From positions 62,001 to 126,000 of the forward strand of contig CAJTJV010000002.1 in NCBI GenBank assembly GCA_910576775.1: a stretch of DNA of 64,000 nt, written 5' to 3'. Each line of letters begins with the position of its first letter. The stretch's first letter is position 1. Positions 8,984-18,389 of the stretch are shown here, one piece after another. Under the pieces are notes generated by a model. It saw only the letters and a program-made list of their open reading frames with translations. It searched no databases and was not told the DNA's origin. This DNA is from an uncultured Muribaculaceae bacterium. Lineage in GTDB: Bacteria > Bacteroidota > Bacteroidia > Bacteroidales > Muribaculaceae. A program made the translations under genes and the position numbers.

Positions 8984-9000
8984 CAACGTCAAAAAGAAAT

Positions 9001-9072
<72 letters not shown>

Positions 9073-9079
9073 CAAATTA

Positions 9080-9110
9080 AAAGCCGTTACGAAACATTCG
9101 AACGGCTTTT
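9080..9110 (+). terminator. terminator after tRNA-fMet
   Basis: AAAGCCGTT (9080-9088) pairs with AACGGCTTT (9101-9109), followed by T then GTT. It ends only 17 bases before the MATE start codon, so the exporter either depends on read-through or on a promoter I cannot identify. Confidence 0.8.
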
Positions 9111-9126
9111 GTTATTAATTTAAAGT

Positions 9127-10527
9127 ATGCCGAGCAATCCAACTATAACGAATGCCGCAAGTTCGACGGCTGACTTAGGAACTGCCCCTATAGGAAAGCT
9201 CCTTGTACGATATTCTTTGCCGGCAATTGTTGCCAGTCTGGCGACATCGCTTTATAATATAATAGATAGTATCTTTATTGGCAGGGGTGTTGGCGCGATG
9301 GCTATTACCGGACTTGCCATTACCTTTCCGCTGATGAATCTCGTTGTGGCCTTCTGCGTGCTGATAGCTGCCGGCGGTGCTACAATAAGTTCTATTTTTA
9401 TGGGGCAAGGCGATGTGAAACGTGCCGAAGGTGTCGTTGGTAATGTCACTATCCTGTGTTTCGTACATTCTTTAGTGATAATGATATTCGGGTTGCTTTT
9501 TCTCGACCCGATACTTTATTTCTTTGGTGCTACAGACGAGACGGTACCGTTTGCAAGGGAATTCATGATAATTATTATCGCCGCAACGCCGATATCATAC
9601 GTGTTTTTAGGTCTGAATAACCTTATGCGAGCTACCGGCTATCCGCGTAAAGCGATGATTTCCGCTTTATTGTCGGTACTTGTCAATGTCATCGCGGCAC
9701 CTGTATTCATATTTGTGCTTAACTGGGGTATAGCCGGTGCGGCCTGTGCTACAATACTCGGTCAAAGCGCCGCTTTTATATGGGTGCTCTTTCATTTCTT
9801 TTCAAAGAAAAGCAGCATCCGTTTCAGTCGCTACGGATGGAGAATTGACATGAATATCTTGCGGCGCATATATTCTATTGGACTATCTCCATTTCTGATG
9901 AACTGCTGCGCTTGCCTTGTGGTGGTATTTATTAACAAAGCATTACTTGATTCAGCCGGATCTGATGGCAATCTCGCGGTAGGAGCATACGGTATAATAA
10001 ACCGTACGTCGATGTTTTTCGTAATGATTATTTTCGGTATAACCCAAGGTATGCAGCCTATTCTGGGATATAATTACGGAGCACGGTGTTGGTCTCGTGT
10101 CAGAGGCACTCTTATGCGTGGCATATGGATCGCAACAGGCATATCCTTTATAGGTTGGGCCGCGACGGAGCTTTTTCCTGATATAATAAGCGGCATGTTT
10201 ACTACCGATAAACAGATGATTGCGATAGCCCGCGATGGTTTCCGTATATTTTTCGCTTTCTATCTCGTTGTCGGTCCACAGATAGTTATTCAGAATTATT
10301 TCCAGTCGATAGGCAAGCCTGCGCTATCCATATTTCTCTCGCTTACAAGACAGCTTATATTCCTGTTGCCTATGCTCTGGATTCTGCCGAGTCGTTTTGG
10401 TGTCGACGGTGTATGGGGCGCTATGTGCAGCAGCGATATGATTGCCTTTATTCTCGCTCTGGTAACTGTAATTATAATGGACAGGCGCATAGCCCGTCAG
10501 ATAAATAAACCATTGGAACATGCTTGA
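9127..10527 (+). CDS. MATE family efflux transporter
   Basis: Inner-membrane multidrug and toxin extrusion antiporter, 466 residues, with about 12 hydrophobic helices in two halves. The N-terminal IGKLLVRYSLPAIVASLATSL and the NIIDSIFIGRGVG segment are typical of the MatE domain (Na+ or H+ driven drug export). The substrate cannot be told from the sequence. It overlaps the next gene by 8 bases, so the two are co-translated. No DNA-binding regulator is adjacent. Confidence 0.93.
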   Translation: MPSNPTITNAASSTADLGTAPIGKLLVRYSLPAIVASLATSLYNIIDSIFIGRGVGAMAITGLAITFPLMNLVVAFCVLIAAGGATISSIFMGQGDVKRAEGVVGNVTILCFVHSLVIMIFGLLFLDPILYFFGATDETVPFAREFMIIIIAATPISYVFLGLNNLMRATGYPRKAMISALLSVLVNVIAAPVFIFVLNWGIAGAACATILGQSAAFIWVLFHFFSKKSSIRFSRYGWRIDMNILRRIYSIGLSPFLMNCCACLVVVFINKALLDSAGSDGNLAVGAYGIINRTSMFFVMIIFGITQGMQPILGYNYGARCWSRVRGTLMRGIWIATGISFIGWAATELFPDIISGMFTTDKQMIAIARDGFRIFFAFYLVVGPQIVIQNYFQSIGKPALSIFLSLTRQLIFLLPMLWILPSRFGVDGVWGAMCSSDMIAFILALVTVIIMDRRIARQINKPLEHA

Positions 10528-12085
10528 GACCCTGAATCTGCGAGTGCCTCCTGTAATAGCGGGAGAACTTTCGCGACTGACAGATGAATGCGCGCGTCAA
10601 TTACGCGTTGCGTCGGAAAGAATCAAACAAGTTGATATTCGTCGTCGCTCAATCGATGCCAGACAGCGTAATGTTTTCGTGAACCTGGCGGTCGACGTGC
10701 ATGTTGATGTGGTAGAGCCTCGCCTATTACCCGAACCTCCGGCGTATAAGGATGTCTGCGACGCTTCACAGGTTATAATTGTCGGTGCCGGGCCGGCCGG
10801 GTTGTTTGCCGCCCTCGAGCTTATTGAGCTTGGCATCAAGCCGGTTATTCTTGAGAGAGGAAAGGATGTTGACAGTCGCCGTGCGGACATGGTGGCCATA
10901 AATAGGGAAGGGAAGGTAGGCGTGGATTCCAATTATTGTTTCGGAGAAGGTGGAGCAGGGGCTTATTCCGACGGTAAACTATATACCAGAAGCAAAAAAC
11001 GCGGACCGGTCGACAAGGTGTTGAGGGTATTTCATGCACATGGAGCTCAGGATACCATTCTCGTGGATGCGCACCCTCATATAGGCTCCGACCGTTTGCC
11101 GGCTGTGATAAAGGCAATGAGGGAGACGATACTCGGGCATGGAGGTGAGGTGCATTTCAATACACGTGTTACGAATCTACTTACCGATGAAAACGGTGCT
11201 GTTGTAGGAGTGTGTGACAAAGATGGTAATCAATATAACGGACAGGTGATACTTGCAACAGGCCATTCGGCACGAGACGTCTATCATATGCTTTATGATG
11301 CCGGTATTGCTCTTGAACCGAAGGGCATTGCCGTCGGAGTGCGACTTGAGCACCCGCAGGAACTTATCGACAGGTTGCAGTACCATTCTCCAAAGGGGCG
11401 TGGCAAATACCTCCCGGCGGCTGAATACAGTATGCTTACACGTGTTGGTGGTCGTGCTGTTTATTCGTTCTGCATGTGTCCCGGCGGTTATATTATTCCG
11501 GCAGCAAGCGCACCCGGCCAACTTGTCGTAAACGGAATGTCGCCTGCAAACCGTGGTACGCGATGGGCCAATTCCGGTATGGTTGTCGAGGTTCTGCCGG
11601 AAGATATTCCCGATACAGTTGACAAACCTCTTAAAATGATGCATTTTCAAGAAGATATCGAACATCGTTTTTTTGAGTCTTCCGGTGGTACTCAGCAGGC
11701 TCCGGCACAGCGTATGGCTGATTTTGTAGACGGGCGGTTGTCTTCTTCATTACCACGTTCGTCATATCCGCCCGGGCTTGTCAGCCGCAGAATCGATGAG
11801 TTGCTTCCGAAACCGATTTCATCGCGCATGCGCAAGGCATTTACGGTATTCAATAGCAAACAGAAAGGATTTCTCACCAATGAAGCTGTTCTTATTGGAG
11901 ATGAGACGCGTACATCATCGCCTGTGAGGATTCCCCGCATCCCGGATACATTGCAACATGTTTCCGTTGCCGGCCTATATCCATGTGGCGAAGGTGCCGG
12001 TTATGCCGGTGGGATAGTATCCGCAGCTGTCGACGGAATTATGACGGCACGCGCGGTATCCGATATAATACGGGGCGGGGAATAG
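10520..12085 (+). CDS. FAD-dependent dehydrogenase (COG2509-like)
   Basis: 521 residues. An N-terminal region of about 80 residues, possibly an RNA- or ligand-binding module, precedes the FAD-binding motif VGAGPAGLFAALEL (about residues 88-101), followed by GEGGAGAYSDGKL and a C-terminal GEGAGYAGGI flavin-closing motif. This arrangement matches the conserved but poorly characterised uncharacterised FAD-dependent dehydrogenase group. Its partner and substrate are unknown. It is cytosolic, overlaps the MATE gene by 8 bases, and is followed by a new promoter. Confidence 0.88.
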   Translation: MLETLNLRVPPVIAGELSRLTDECARQLRVASERIKQVDIRRRSIDARQRNVFVNLAVDVHVDVVEPRLLPEPPAYKDVCDASQVIIVGAGPAGLFAALELIELGIKPVILERGKDVDSRRADMVAINREGKVGVDSNYCFGEGGAGAYSDGKLYTRSKKRGPVDKVLRVFHAHGAQDTILVDAHPHIGSDRLPAVIKAMRETILGHGGEVHFNTRVTNLLTDENGAVVGVCDKDGNQYNGQVILATGHSARDVYHMLYDAGIALEPKGIAVGVRLEHPQELIDRLQYHSPKGRGKYLPAAEYSMLTRVGGRAVYSFCMCPGGYIIPAASAPGQLVVNGMSPANRGTRWANSGMVVEVLPEDIPDTVDKPLKMMHFQEDIEHRFFESSGGTQQAPAQRMADFVDGRLSSSLPRSSYPPGLVSRRIDELLPKPISSRMRKAFTVFNSKQKGFLTNEAVLIGDETRTSSPVRIPRIPDTLQHVSVAGLYPCGEGAGYAGGIVSAAVDGIMTARAVSDIIRGGE

Positions 12086-12144
12086 GGTCTTGCGGATCAA
12101 TGGTTTTTAACAGCCTGCATAGACGGAATATCGGGGGAATTCTT

Positions 12145-12152
12145 TAATTTTG
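12145..12152 (+). promoter_or_regulatory. porin gene promoter -7 box
   Basis: TAATTTTG, exact consensus. The start codon is only 8 bases past the box, so the mRNA is predicted to have almost no leader. The -33 element is not obvious. Confidence 0.6.
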
Positions 12153-12159
12153 CACTGCA

Positions 12160-14181
12160 ATGAGAAAAAACTCTCTGATATCATTACGAACTATATTCCT
12201 TTGCGCAGTATCCGCCGCGTTGGTATTTCCTGTATGTGCGCAGGAAATGGAACCGAAGGAGGATGCTCCTGAAGCGAATGAAGAGGATTTGTCAAAGCAT
12301 TCCACAAGCTGGAAGCTTATTGCTCCACTTGGTTTGCGCGAGCAGACACCGATGGATACTTTGATGCTCAATTATTATACCAATGCAATACCTTCGTTTG
12401 TCTCACCTGCGTGGGTTACAACGGGTAATCTTGGTGCTGAAGGTATAAACATGATATTCGAAGAGCGTCCACAGATGAGCGATTTCTTTTTCCGTGACGG
12501 ACTTATCCATTGGATGCCGACTGCGGAAAATATGCGTTTTTACAACACAAGAATTCCGGTGACATTTGTATCGTTCAATTCTTCAGGTGGTCGCGATAAT
12601 GCCCAGGAGCGTCTGAAAGCTACGTTTTCCGGTAATATAAATGCCAAAGCTGCTGTCGGTGGAAAACTCGACTATCTGTATTCAAAAGGCAGTTATGAAA
12701 ATCAGGCAACGAAGGATTTGTCTTGGGGACTTTTCGGATATTATCTTGGCGACCGGTTCGAAAGTCAGGCTTATTTCAACCATTACAATCTTGTAAATAA
12801 GGAAAACGGAGGTATTGTAGATATGCTTTATATCACTGATCCTGCGGAACTCCAGGGTGGCATATCAAAAATTGATCCCAAATCCATTCCAACAAACCTC
12901 GTTAACGCCTACACTCGACTGATGGGCGATGAATTGTACGTGAACAGCAGATATAAAGTCGGTTACTGGCATGAAGAAAAGGAAGGTGACAGTATTGTCA
13001 GTAAGGAGTATATTCCGGTATCATCGTTTATCCATACGTTGCGATATAACTCTGACTGGCATCTTTTCATAGATGACAATAGTGCCGAAGTATCTAAATA
13101 TTTCGGACGCATGTATCTTAATCCGGACAAGACTTACGACAATACATCGTTCTGGTCTCTAACAAATACTCTCGGAGTGTCGCTTCTTGAAGGGTTCCAT
13201 CGTTATGCTAAATTCGGACTTGCCGCATATGCCACGCATCAGGTACGGCGCTACACTTTGCCGGCCGACACGCTCGACCGTCTTGATCCGGCTCTGAATC
13301 TTACACCTCTGCCTGACGGATTGTCGGAAATTAGACATGCGCGTACGCAAAATCTCGTATGGATTGGCGCGCAGCTCACAAAGCAGAAAGGCTCGCTGCT
13401 GCGGTACGAGGCTACCGCACAGCTTGGTCTTGTAGGTCCTGTTGCAGGTGATGTGGAAATCAAAGGCAATGTATCTACGCGTTTTCCTGTGCTTAAAGAC
13501 TCGCTGATTATAACGGCGTTCGGCACGTTCCGTAACGAAGAAGCTCCATATCTTACTCAGAACTATATTTCCAATCATTTTGCATGGCATAATGATTTCG
13601 GCAAGCAGAGGATAGTGAATTTTGGAGGCGAGCTTCATCTCGGGCGTACAGATACTCATTTCCGGGCTTCATTCTCCAATCTTCAGAATCATATTTATTT
13701 CGGGTCTGATGCATTGCCACGTCAGCATGGTGGTAGCGTGCAGGTGCTTTCACTTTCTCTTCAGCAGAATTTCAAAGTGGGTATTCTTCATTGGGACAAC
13801 AAGCTGAACTATCAGACAACATCCAATGCCGAGGTATTGCCGCTACCGGCTTTCTCGGTATATTCCAACTTGTATATTCTTTTCAAGCTTGCCACTTTGC
13901 ATGTACAGCTTGGTATTGATTGCGATTATTATACCCGATATTATTCTCCGATATATAATCCTGCTACGGCTTCGTTTGCCAATCAGCGTGATTTAAAAGT
14001 AGGCAATTATCCGTTCTGCAACATATATGCCAATATGAAATTGAGCAAGACGCGCTTCTATGTAATGTATTCGCATGCTAACCGCGGTCTTTTCGGAGGC
14101 AACGAATATTTCTCGATGCCCTATTATCCTCTTAATCCAGCGCGCTTGCAGATAGGAATCGCTGTAGATTTCGTGAACTGA
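12160..14181 (+). CDS. putative porin (Porin_10-like outer-membrane barrel)
   Basis: 673 residues with a signal peptide cleaved after VCA (residue 27). The acidic segment after the signal is followed by a long run of amphipathic, aromatic-rich strands typical of a large outer-membrane beta-barrel, with repeated patterns such as YYLGDRFESQAYFNHY. The segment around MLNYYTNAIPSFVSPAW and the overall length fit the Bacteroidetes putative porin family. I infer a passive channel; the substrate is unknown. priA starts one base after the stop codon, so both are likely on one transcript. Confidence 0.82.
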   Translation: MRKNSLISLRTIFLCAVSAALVFPVCAQEMEPKEDAPEANEEDLSKHSTSWKLIAPLGLREQTPMDTLMLNYYTNAIPSFVSPAWVTTGNLGAEGINMIFEERPQMSDFFFRDGLIHWMPTAENMRFYNTRIPVTFVSFNSSGGRDNAQERLKATFSGNINAKAAVGGKLDYLYSKGSYENQATKDLSWGLFGYYLGDRFESQAYFNHYNLVNKENGGIVDMLYITDPAELQGGISKIDPKSIPTNLVNAYTRLMGDELYVNSRYKVGYWHEEKEGDSIVSKEYIPVSSFIHTLRYNSDWHLFIDDNSAEVSKYFGRMYLNPDKTYDNTSFWSLTNTLGVSLLEGFHRYAKFGLAAYATHQVRRYTLPADTLDRLDPALNLTPLPDGLSEIRHARTQNLVWIGAQLTKQKGSLLRYEATAQLGLVGPVAGDVEIKGNVSTRFPVLKDSLIITAFGTFRNEEAPYLTQNYISNHFAWHNDFGKQRIVNFGGELHLGRTDTHFRASFSNLQNHIYFGSDALPRQHGGSVQVLSLSLQQNFKVGILHWDNKLNYQTTSNAEVLPLPAFSVYSNLYILFKLATLHVQLGIDCDYYTRYYSPIYNPATASFANQRDLKVGNYPFCNIYANMKLSKTRFYVMYSHANRGLFGGNEYFSMPYYPLNPARLQIGIAVDFVN

Positions 14182-14182
14182 C

Positions 14183-16663
14183 ATGGATACGCGTAAAGAG
14201 TATGCACAGGTAATACTTCCGTTGCCTCTGGCCGGAAATTTTACATATACTGTTCCTGAAAGACTGCAAGGTATGGTGTGTCAAGGATGTCGTGTACTTG
14301 TCCCTTTTGGTCCGAGGCATTTTTATACCGGAATTGTCGCCTCTGTCACGCCCGTTGCACCTGCAGATGTTGTCAACATAAAAGAGATAAGCGAATGTCT
14401 TGACGATAAGCCTATAGCACGAAATTCTCAGTTGCGTTTTTGGGAATGGATGGCTGATTACTATCTGTGCACTACTGGCGAGGTTTTCAAGGCAGCATTG
14501 CCGGCCGGTCTTAAACTGGAGAGTGAGACCCGGCTTGAACTTGCTCCGGATTTCGAAACTGAATCATTTGCAGGTTGCTCGGAAACAGAACTTGCGATTC
14601 TGGGTCTGTTAAAATCGGAGAATTCGCTGACAGCAGCCATCATAGAAAAAAAGCTCAGCAAGAAGCGACTTGCAGATACTATTACAAGGATGCTTGACAA
14701 AGGCATGCTGATAGTTTCGGAAAAGCTTGTGGAACGATACAGAGCCGTAAAACGTCCTTATGTTCGTCTGTCCATCCCTCGTGGTGACAGTGCTGCTGTA
14801 GAGGCTGCTTTTGTAGCCTTGAAGCGTTCACAAAAACAGGAAAATACACTTGTCGCTCTCATCGCTCTGTCGGAGTTTTATCGTACGGACAGTCCTTTAT
14901 TGGAGGTTCCTCTTGATGTACTATGTGGAAAAGCAGAGGTGACTCGTCCGATTGTCAAGGCGTTGTGTGACAAAGGTTATTGCGAGATTTATAATAAGGA
15001 GATATCGAGGTTTTCATATTCCGGAGTGGCATCCGGTGATTTACCGGTCCTTTCCAAGGCGCAAAGCAAAGCATATGAGGATATCATGCGCGGTTTCCAT
15101 GAAAAGGATGTGGTTCTGCTTCATGGTGTAACGTCTTCGGGGAAGACCGAGATATATATTCATCTGATAGATTATGTGCTTCGTCAAGGCAGGCATGCTC
15201 TTTTCCTTGTCCCTGAAATAGCTCTTACAACACAGCTTACACGTCGTCTTCAAAGTGTATTCGGCGAAAAAGTGCTGATATATCATTCGAAATTTTCAGA
15301 TAGCGAAAGGGTAGAGTTGTGGCGTCGTATGTTGGATGCCAAAGAACCACTTGTCGCAGTAGGAGCTCGTTCTGCCGTCTTTCTTCCTTTTGATCGGCTT
15401 GGTCTTGTTATTATTGATGAAGAACATGAGAGCAGCTATAAACAGTACGATCCGGCTCCCAGATATAACGGCCGCGACGCTGCTGCCATGCTTGCGCACT
15501 TTCATGGTGCCAAGACTCTTTTCGGCAGCGCGACTCCATCGATCGAGACTTATTTCAAGGCTGTGACAGGAAAGTTTGGACTTGTTACTCTCTCAGAACG
15601 TTACGATGGTGTGTCGCTTCCTCGAATTGAAATTGTAAATATGAAATATCAGAGAGCCAAGAAGGCTGTAAGCGGTTATTTTTCGACCCGGCTGCTTGAT
15701 GCGACTCTGGATGCCGTATCGCATAAAAAGCAGGCGATTCTATTTCATAACCGTCGCGGCTATGCTCCGGTGGCCCGTTGCAGTATGTGTGCATTTACTG
15801 CGCGGTGCAGCTTTTGTGATGTAAGTCTTACTTATCACAGACGTACAAACAGGCTCCAGTGCCATTATTGCGGTGCTGAATATCCTGTGCCGGCTGTATG
15901 CCCCGAGTGTAAAGAGCCGTCGATGGAGATTTTCGGGTATGGGACGGAACGGCTTGAAGAGGAAATTGCAAATAGTTTCCGTGACATGAAGGTACTGAGA
16001 ATGGATCTTGACACCACGCGCAACAAGGAGGGATACGGCACTATAATCGATAAGTTTTCCAATCATGGCGCCGATATTCTTGTAGGTACGCAGATGGTTA
16101 CAAAAGGACTTGATTTCAGTGACGTTTCCCTTGTCGGTGTGCTTAATGCAGACAGTCTTGTGAATTATCCTGATTTCCGTTCTGCCGAAAGAGCTTTTAA
16201 TATGATTGAGCAGGTTGCAGGGCGAGCAGGCCGCCGAGACGGTAACGGACATGTGCTTATACAGACATATACTCCCGAGCATCCTGTTCTTCAATATGCC
16301 GTAACGCATGACTATATCGGTTTTTACGAACATGAACTTGAAGAAAGGCGAGCGTTCGGTTTCCCTCCTTTCACGAGAATAATAAATATATATCTGAAGC
16401 ATAGGGAACAACAAGTTGTCGCAGGCTGTGCTACAGAGTTTGTAAGTCAGCTCAGGACGATTTTCGGTGCAAGAGTAAGTCCGCCCCAGGAACCACCGGT
16501 GGCTCGTGTACAATTGATGTATATTCAAAAGATTATGCTCAAGCTTGAGCTGAATGTTTCTATGAAAAAAGTGAAAGACATACTCCGTTCGGAATATGTC
16601 CGGATGGTCTCGTCGCCAACGATGAAAGGGCTTTCGGTCTATTATGATGTCGACCCGGTCTGA
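14183..16663 (+). CDS. priA: primosomal protein N' (replication restart helicase PriA)
   Basis: 3'-to-5' helicase that reloads the replisome at stalled forks. It has 826 residues, longer than the E. coli enzyme. The N-terminal 3'-DNA-binding domain covers about residues 1-110. Walker A GVTSSGKT lies at about 315, the DEEH box at 412-415, and the zinc-binding cysteine cluster (CSMC, CSFC, CHYC, CPEC) starts at Cys533, inserted between helicase motifs. The C-terminal half holds the GTQMVTKGLDF and GRAGR motifs. It follows the porin by one base. It converges on the thioredoxin-like gene with only 9 bases between stop codons and no visible terminator. Confidence 0.96.
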   Translation: MDTRKEYAQVILPLPLAGNFTYTVPERLQGMVCQGCRVLVPFGPRHFYTGIVASVTPVAPADVVNIKEISECLDDKPIARNSQLRFWEWMADYYLCTTGEVFKAALPAGLKLESETRLELAPDFETESFAGCSETELAILGLLKSENSLTAAIIEKKLSKKRLADTITRMLDKGMLIVSEKLVERYRAVKRPYVRLSIPRGDSAAVEAAFVALKRSQKQENTLVALIALSEFYRTDSPLLEVPLDVLCGKAEVTRPIVKALCDKGYCEIYNKEISRFSYSGVASGDLPVLSKAQSKAYEDIMRGFHEKDVVLLHGVTSSGKTEIYIHLIDYVLRQGRHALFLVPEIALTTQLTRRLQSVFGEKVLIYHSKFSDSERVELWRRMLDAKEPLVAVGARSAVFLPFDRLGLVIIDEEHESSYKQYDPAPRYNGRDAAAMLAHFHGAKTLFGSATPSIETYFKAVTGKFGLVTLSERYDGVSLPRIEIVNMKYQRAKKAVSGYFSTRLLDATLDAVSHKKQAILFHNRRGYAPVARCSMCAFTARCSFCDVSLTYHRRTNRLQCHYCGAEYPVPAVCPECKEPSMEIFGYGTERLEEEIANSFRDMKVLRMDLDTTRNKEGYGTIIDKFSNHGADILVGTQMVTKGLDFSDVSLVGVLNADSLVNYPDFRSAERAFNMIEQVAGRAGRRDGNGHVLIQTYTPEHPVLQYAVTHDYIGFYEHELEERRAFGFPPFTRIINIYLKHREQQVVAGCATEFVSQLRTIFGARVSPPQEPPVARVQLMYIQKIMLKLELNVSMKKVKDILRSEYVRMVSSPTMKGLSVYYDVDPV

Positions 16664-16672
16664 TTTTAGTTC

Positions 16673-17167
16673 TTAGTTATCAATCATATTCAGGTAATCC
16701 CATGACGGATTATGGGCTATTATTCTGCCGTCGGGTCCGATAAGTAAGCTTCCGAGACCGTTGTTGAGCCCGTAGCTGTCGCTTACAGCGCGTGCGTCTC
16801 TGCCATCAACATGATATTGAGTAGAGGGTATGAGGCTGTCGAGCTTGACAATTTCTCTGAAAAGTTCGGGCGATTCATCAAGATTTACAGATATGTACTT
16901 TATGTTTTTTTCCGGATGCCTCCTTAACCATGCCGTGTAATCGTTTGCACTCTCTCGAGATGGAGCATCGGTAGATTTCCAAAAATTCAGAAGAACATAG
17001 CTGCCCCGCATATCATTCAGGATTATCTCGTTGCCGGCGTCAGATATTCGCAGAGAGGGAGCTTTTCGTCCAATAGATGTGCGATACTGGGAGTCTGAGT
17101 ATCCAACGGCACAGACGAGAACGCCTATGAACAAGGCTATTATCAGTAGGTTTTTTTTCATAAGCAT
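16673..17167 (-). CDS. TlpA/thioredoxin-fold protein lacking the CxxC cysteines
   Basis: 164 residues with an N-terminal hydrophobic anchor or signal (residues 4-24). The fold is that of TlpA/redoxin proteins: APSLRISDAGNEIILNDMRGSYVLLNFW, then the place where active proteins read WCGPC. Here the aligned segment is FWKSTDAPSRES, so both cysteines are replaced. The cis-proline segment is also altered (GLGSLLIGPDGR). The protein is therefore not a thiol oxidoreductase of the usual type. It is probably periplasmic and membrane anchored, and is co-transcribed behind the GldB-like lipoprotein 48 bases upstream. A binding or scaffold role is inference. Met1 or Met3 may be the start. Confidence 0.78.
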   Translation of the reverse strand: MLMKKNLLIIALFIGVLVCAVGYSDSQYRTSIGRKAPSLRISDAGNEIILNDMRGSYVLLNFWKSTDAPSRESANDYTAWLRRHPEKNIKYISVNLDESPELFREIVKLDSLIPSTQYHVDGRDARAVSDSYGLNNGLGSLLIGPDGRIIAHNPSWDYLNMIDN

Positions 17168-17215
17168 AGTCCTTTTAGGAATACTAACGCTTATGAAAGG
17201 CTGATGTTCGGAATT

Positions 17216-18190
17216 CTAATAGCCTGAATCCATAAGGACAGCGGATGAATTGTAAAAATCCGGAGAGAGAAGTTCTGATAAGGTTTTCTCCGGGTGTTTT
17301 TTCATATAGGCATCCACGATGCGGTATCCGATAAAACGTCCGGCTCGTCCTGGCGTTTCCGGATTCAATAGGCTTACAGAAGGTGCTGGACCGACAAGTT
17401 TGTAAATGGTAGCTTCTGAAGTGTCATATATAAGCCTATTATGGACAAGACTCCGCCACAGGTCTTTTTCATTTTTTATCAGCCATTGAAACTGGGATTC
17501 TGAATAACCGAGAGACATTGCAGGAGAGTTGTGACCAACGAGAGCATCCTTAGCATGTGCAAGAGCTCCTTCATATATAAGACGCGACAATACGGTTGCG
17601 TTTTCTTTCCCAATGAAAGGATATTCAGTTGCAACGAGGGCTTCGGCAAGGTCGTAAGGGAGCATTTCAGGTGTCTTTTTATCGCGGATATATGTAGGCC
17701 AGTGGGAATAACCGGGATAATCGGCGCCCAGATAATGGTTAAGGGAAACAAGCATTATGGAGTCTACGAAAAGAATTGATTCAGGACGGCCGTAAACAAC
17801 ATTGGCATATTGCCGCGATGGTAATGCAATGCCGTTTTTCTCGGCATTGGAGAGTATGCGTCCTATAATTTCGCCTGTTTCTGGTTTTGCCTCAAACACA
17901 GAATCTACTGCGGGAGTGAATATTTCTACGACACGGGAATTCGCCCATGCCTCAAGAATTTCGTTGGTTACTGTTTGTTCAGCAACTGTTTTCATAAAGG
18001 CATTTATTGCTGTACTATCGGCTATATATGTGTTGATGCGCTCTGCGGAGTCTAAAACATTATATTTGGAAAAATATTTGTAAATGTTGGAGACAGGTAC
18101 CGCAAAGACGGTCTCGTCTGTTTTATCCTTGGTGCAGCATTGGAGAATTGCTATTAGGAGACAGGGCAGTAAGAGCGCTTTATATTTCAT
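17216..18190 (-). CDS. gldB: GldB-like lipoprotein
   Basis: 324 residues. The signal ends at the lipobox ILQC (Cys18 or Cys19). The central LNHYLGADYPGYSHWPTYI and C-terminal PETPGRAGRFIGYRIVDAYM motifs match the GldB family, originally found as a gliding-motility lipoprotein of Flavobacterium but widespread in non-gliding Bacteroidetes, where its role is unknown. The chemistry is not established; the family is sometimes linked to zinc-dependent proteases. It is first in a two-gene operon with the cysteine-less thioredoxin-like gene. The promoter is at 18218-18225. The symbol reflects family resemblance only. Confidence 0.75.
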   Translation of the reverse strand: MKYKALLLPCLLIAILQCCTKDKTDETVFAVPVSNIYKYFSKYNVLDSAERINTYIADSTAINAFMKTVAEQTVTNEILEAWANSRVVEIFTPAVDSVFEAKPETGEIIGRILSNAEKNGIALPSRQYANVVYGRPESILFVDSIMLVSLNHYLGADYPGYSHWPTYIRDKKTPEMLPYDLAEALVATEYPFIGKENATVLSRLIYEGALAHAKDALVGHNSPAMSLGYSESQFQWLIKNEKDLWRSLVHNRLIYDTSEATIYKLVGPAPSVSLLNPETPGRAGRFIGYRIVDAYMKKHPEKTLSELLSPDFYNSSAVLMDSGY

Positions 18191-18217
18191 AATGATTGTT
18201 GTTTATGAATAACAACG

Positions 18218-18225
18218 CAAAATTA
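18218..18225 (-). promoter_or_regulatory. gldB operon promoter -7 box
   Basis: Reads TAATTTTG on the minus strand, 28 bases before the start codon of the GldB-like gene. Confidence 0.65.
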
Positions 18226-18361
18226 ATAGATAGGTGTTCAATGTTGATAAAAAATATGATAAAAAAGAAATATGTGCGTATTTATGCCGTATTTGTGCGT
18301 CAACGGTTTATAGGTATTGTTTTTTCGACTTTAAGACCAGTAATATCGACGAAAAAAGTGC

Positions 18362-18369
18362 TAAATTTG
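18362..18369 (+). promoter_or_regulatory. amidase promoter -7 box
   Basis: TAAATTTG, exact consensus. It lies inside the longest open frame of the amidase (which opens at 18234), showing that the true start must be downstream, at 18372 or 18390. Confidence 0.6.
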
Positions 18370-18389
18370 CAATGATTTTGTTCTATCGC

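Noticed and set aside
15740..16528. 262-codon minus-strand ORF opposite priA
   Set aside because: Antisense to the PriA zinc and helicase regions; composition is typical of shadow frames.
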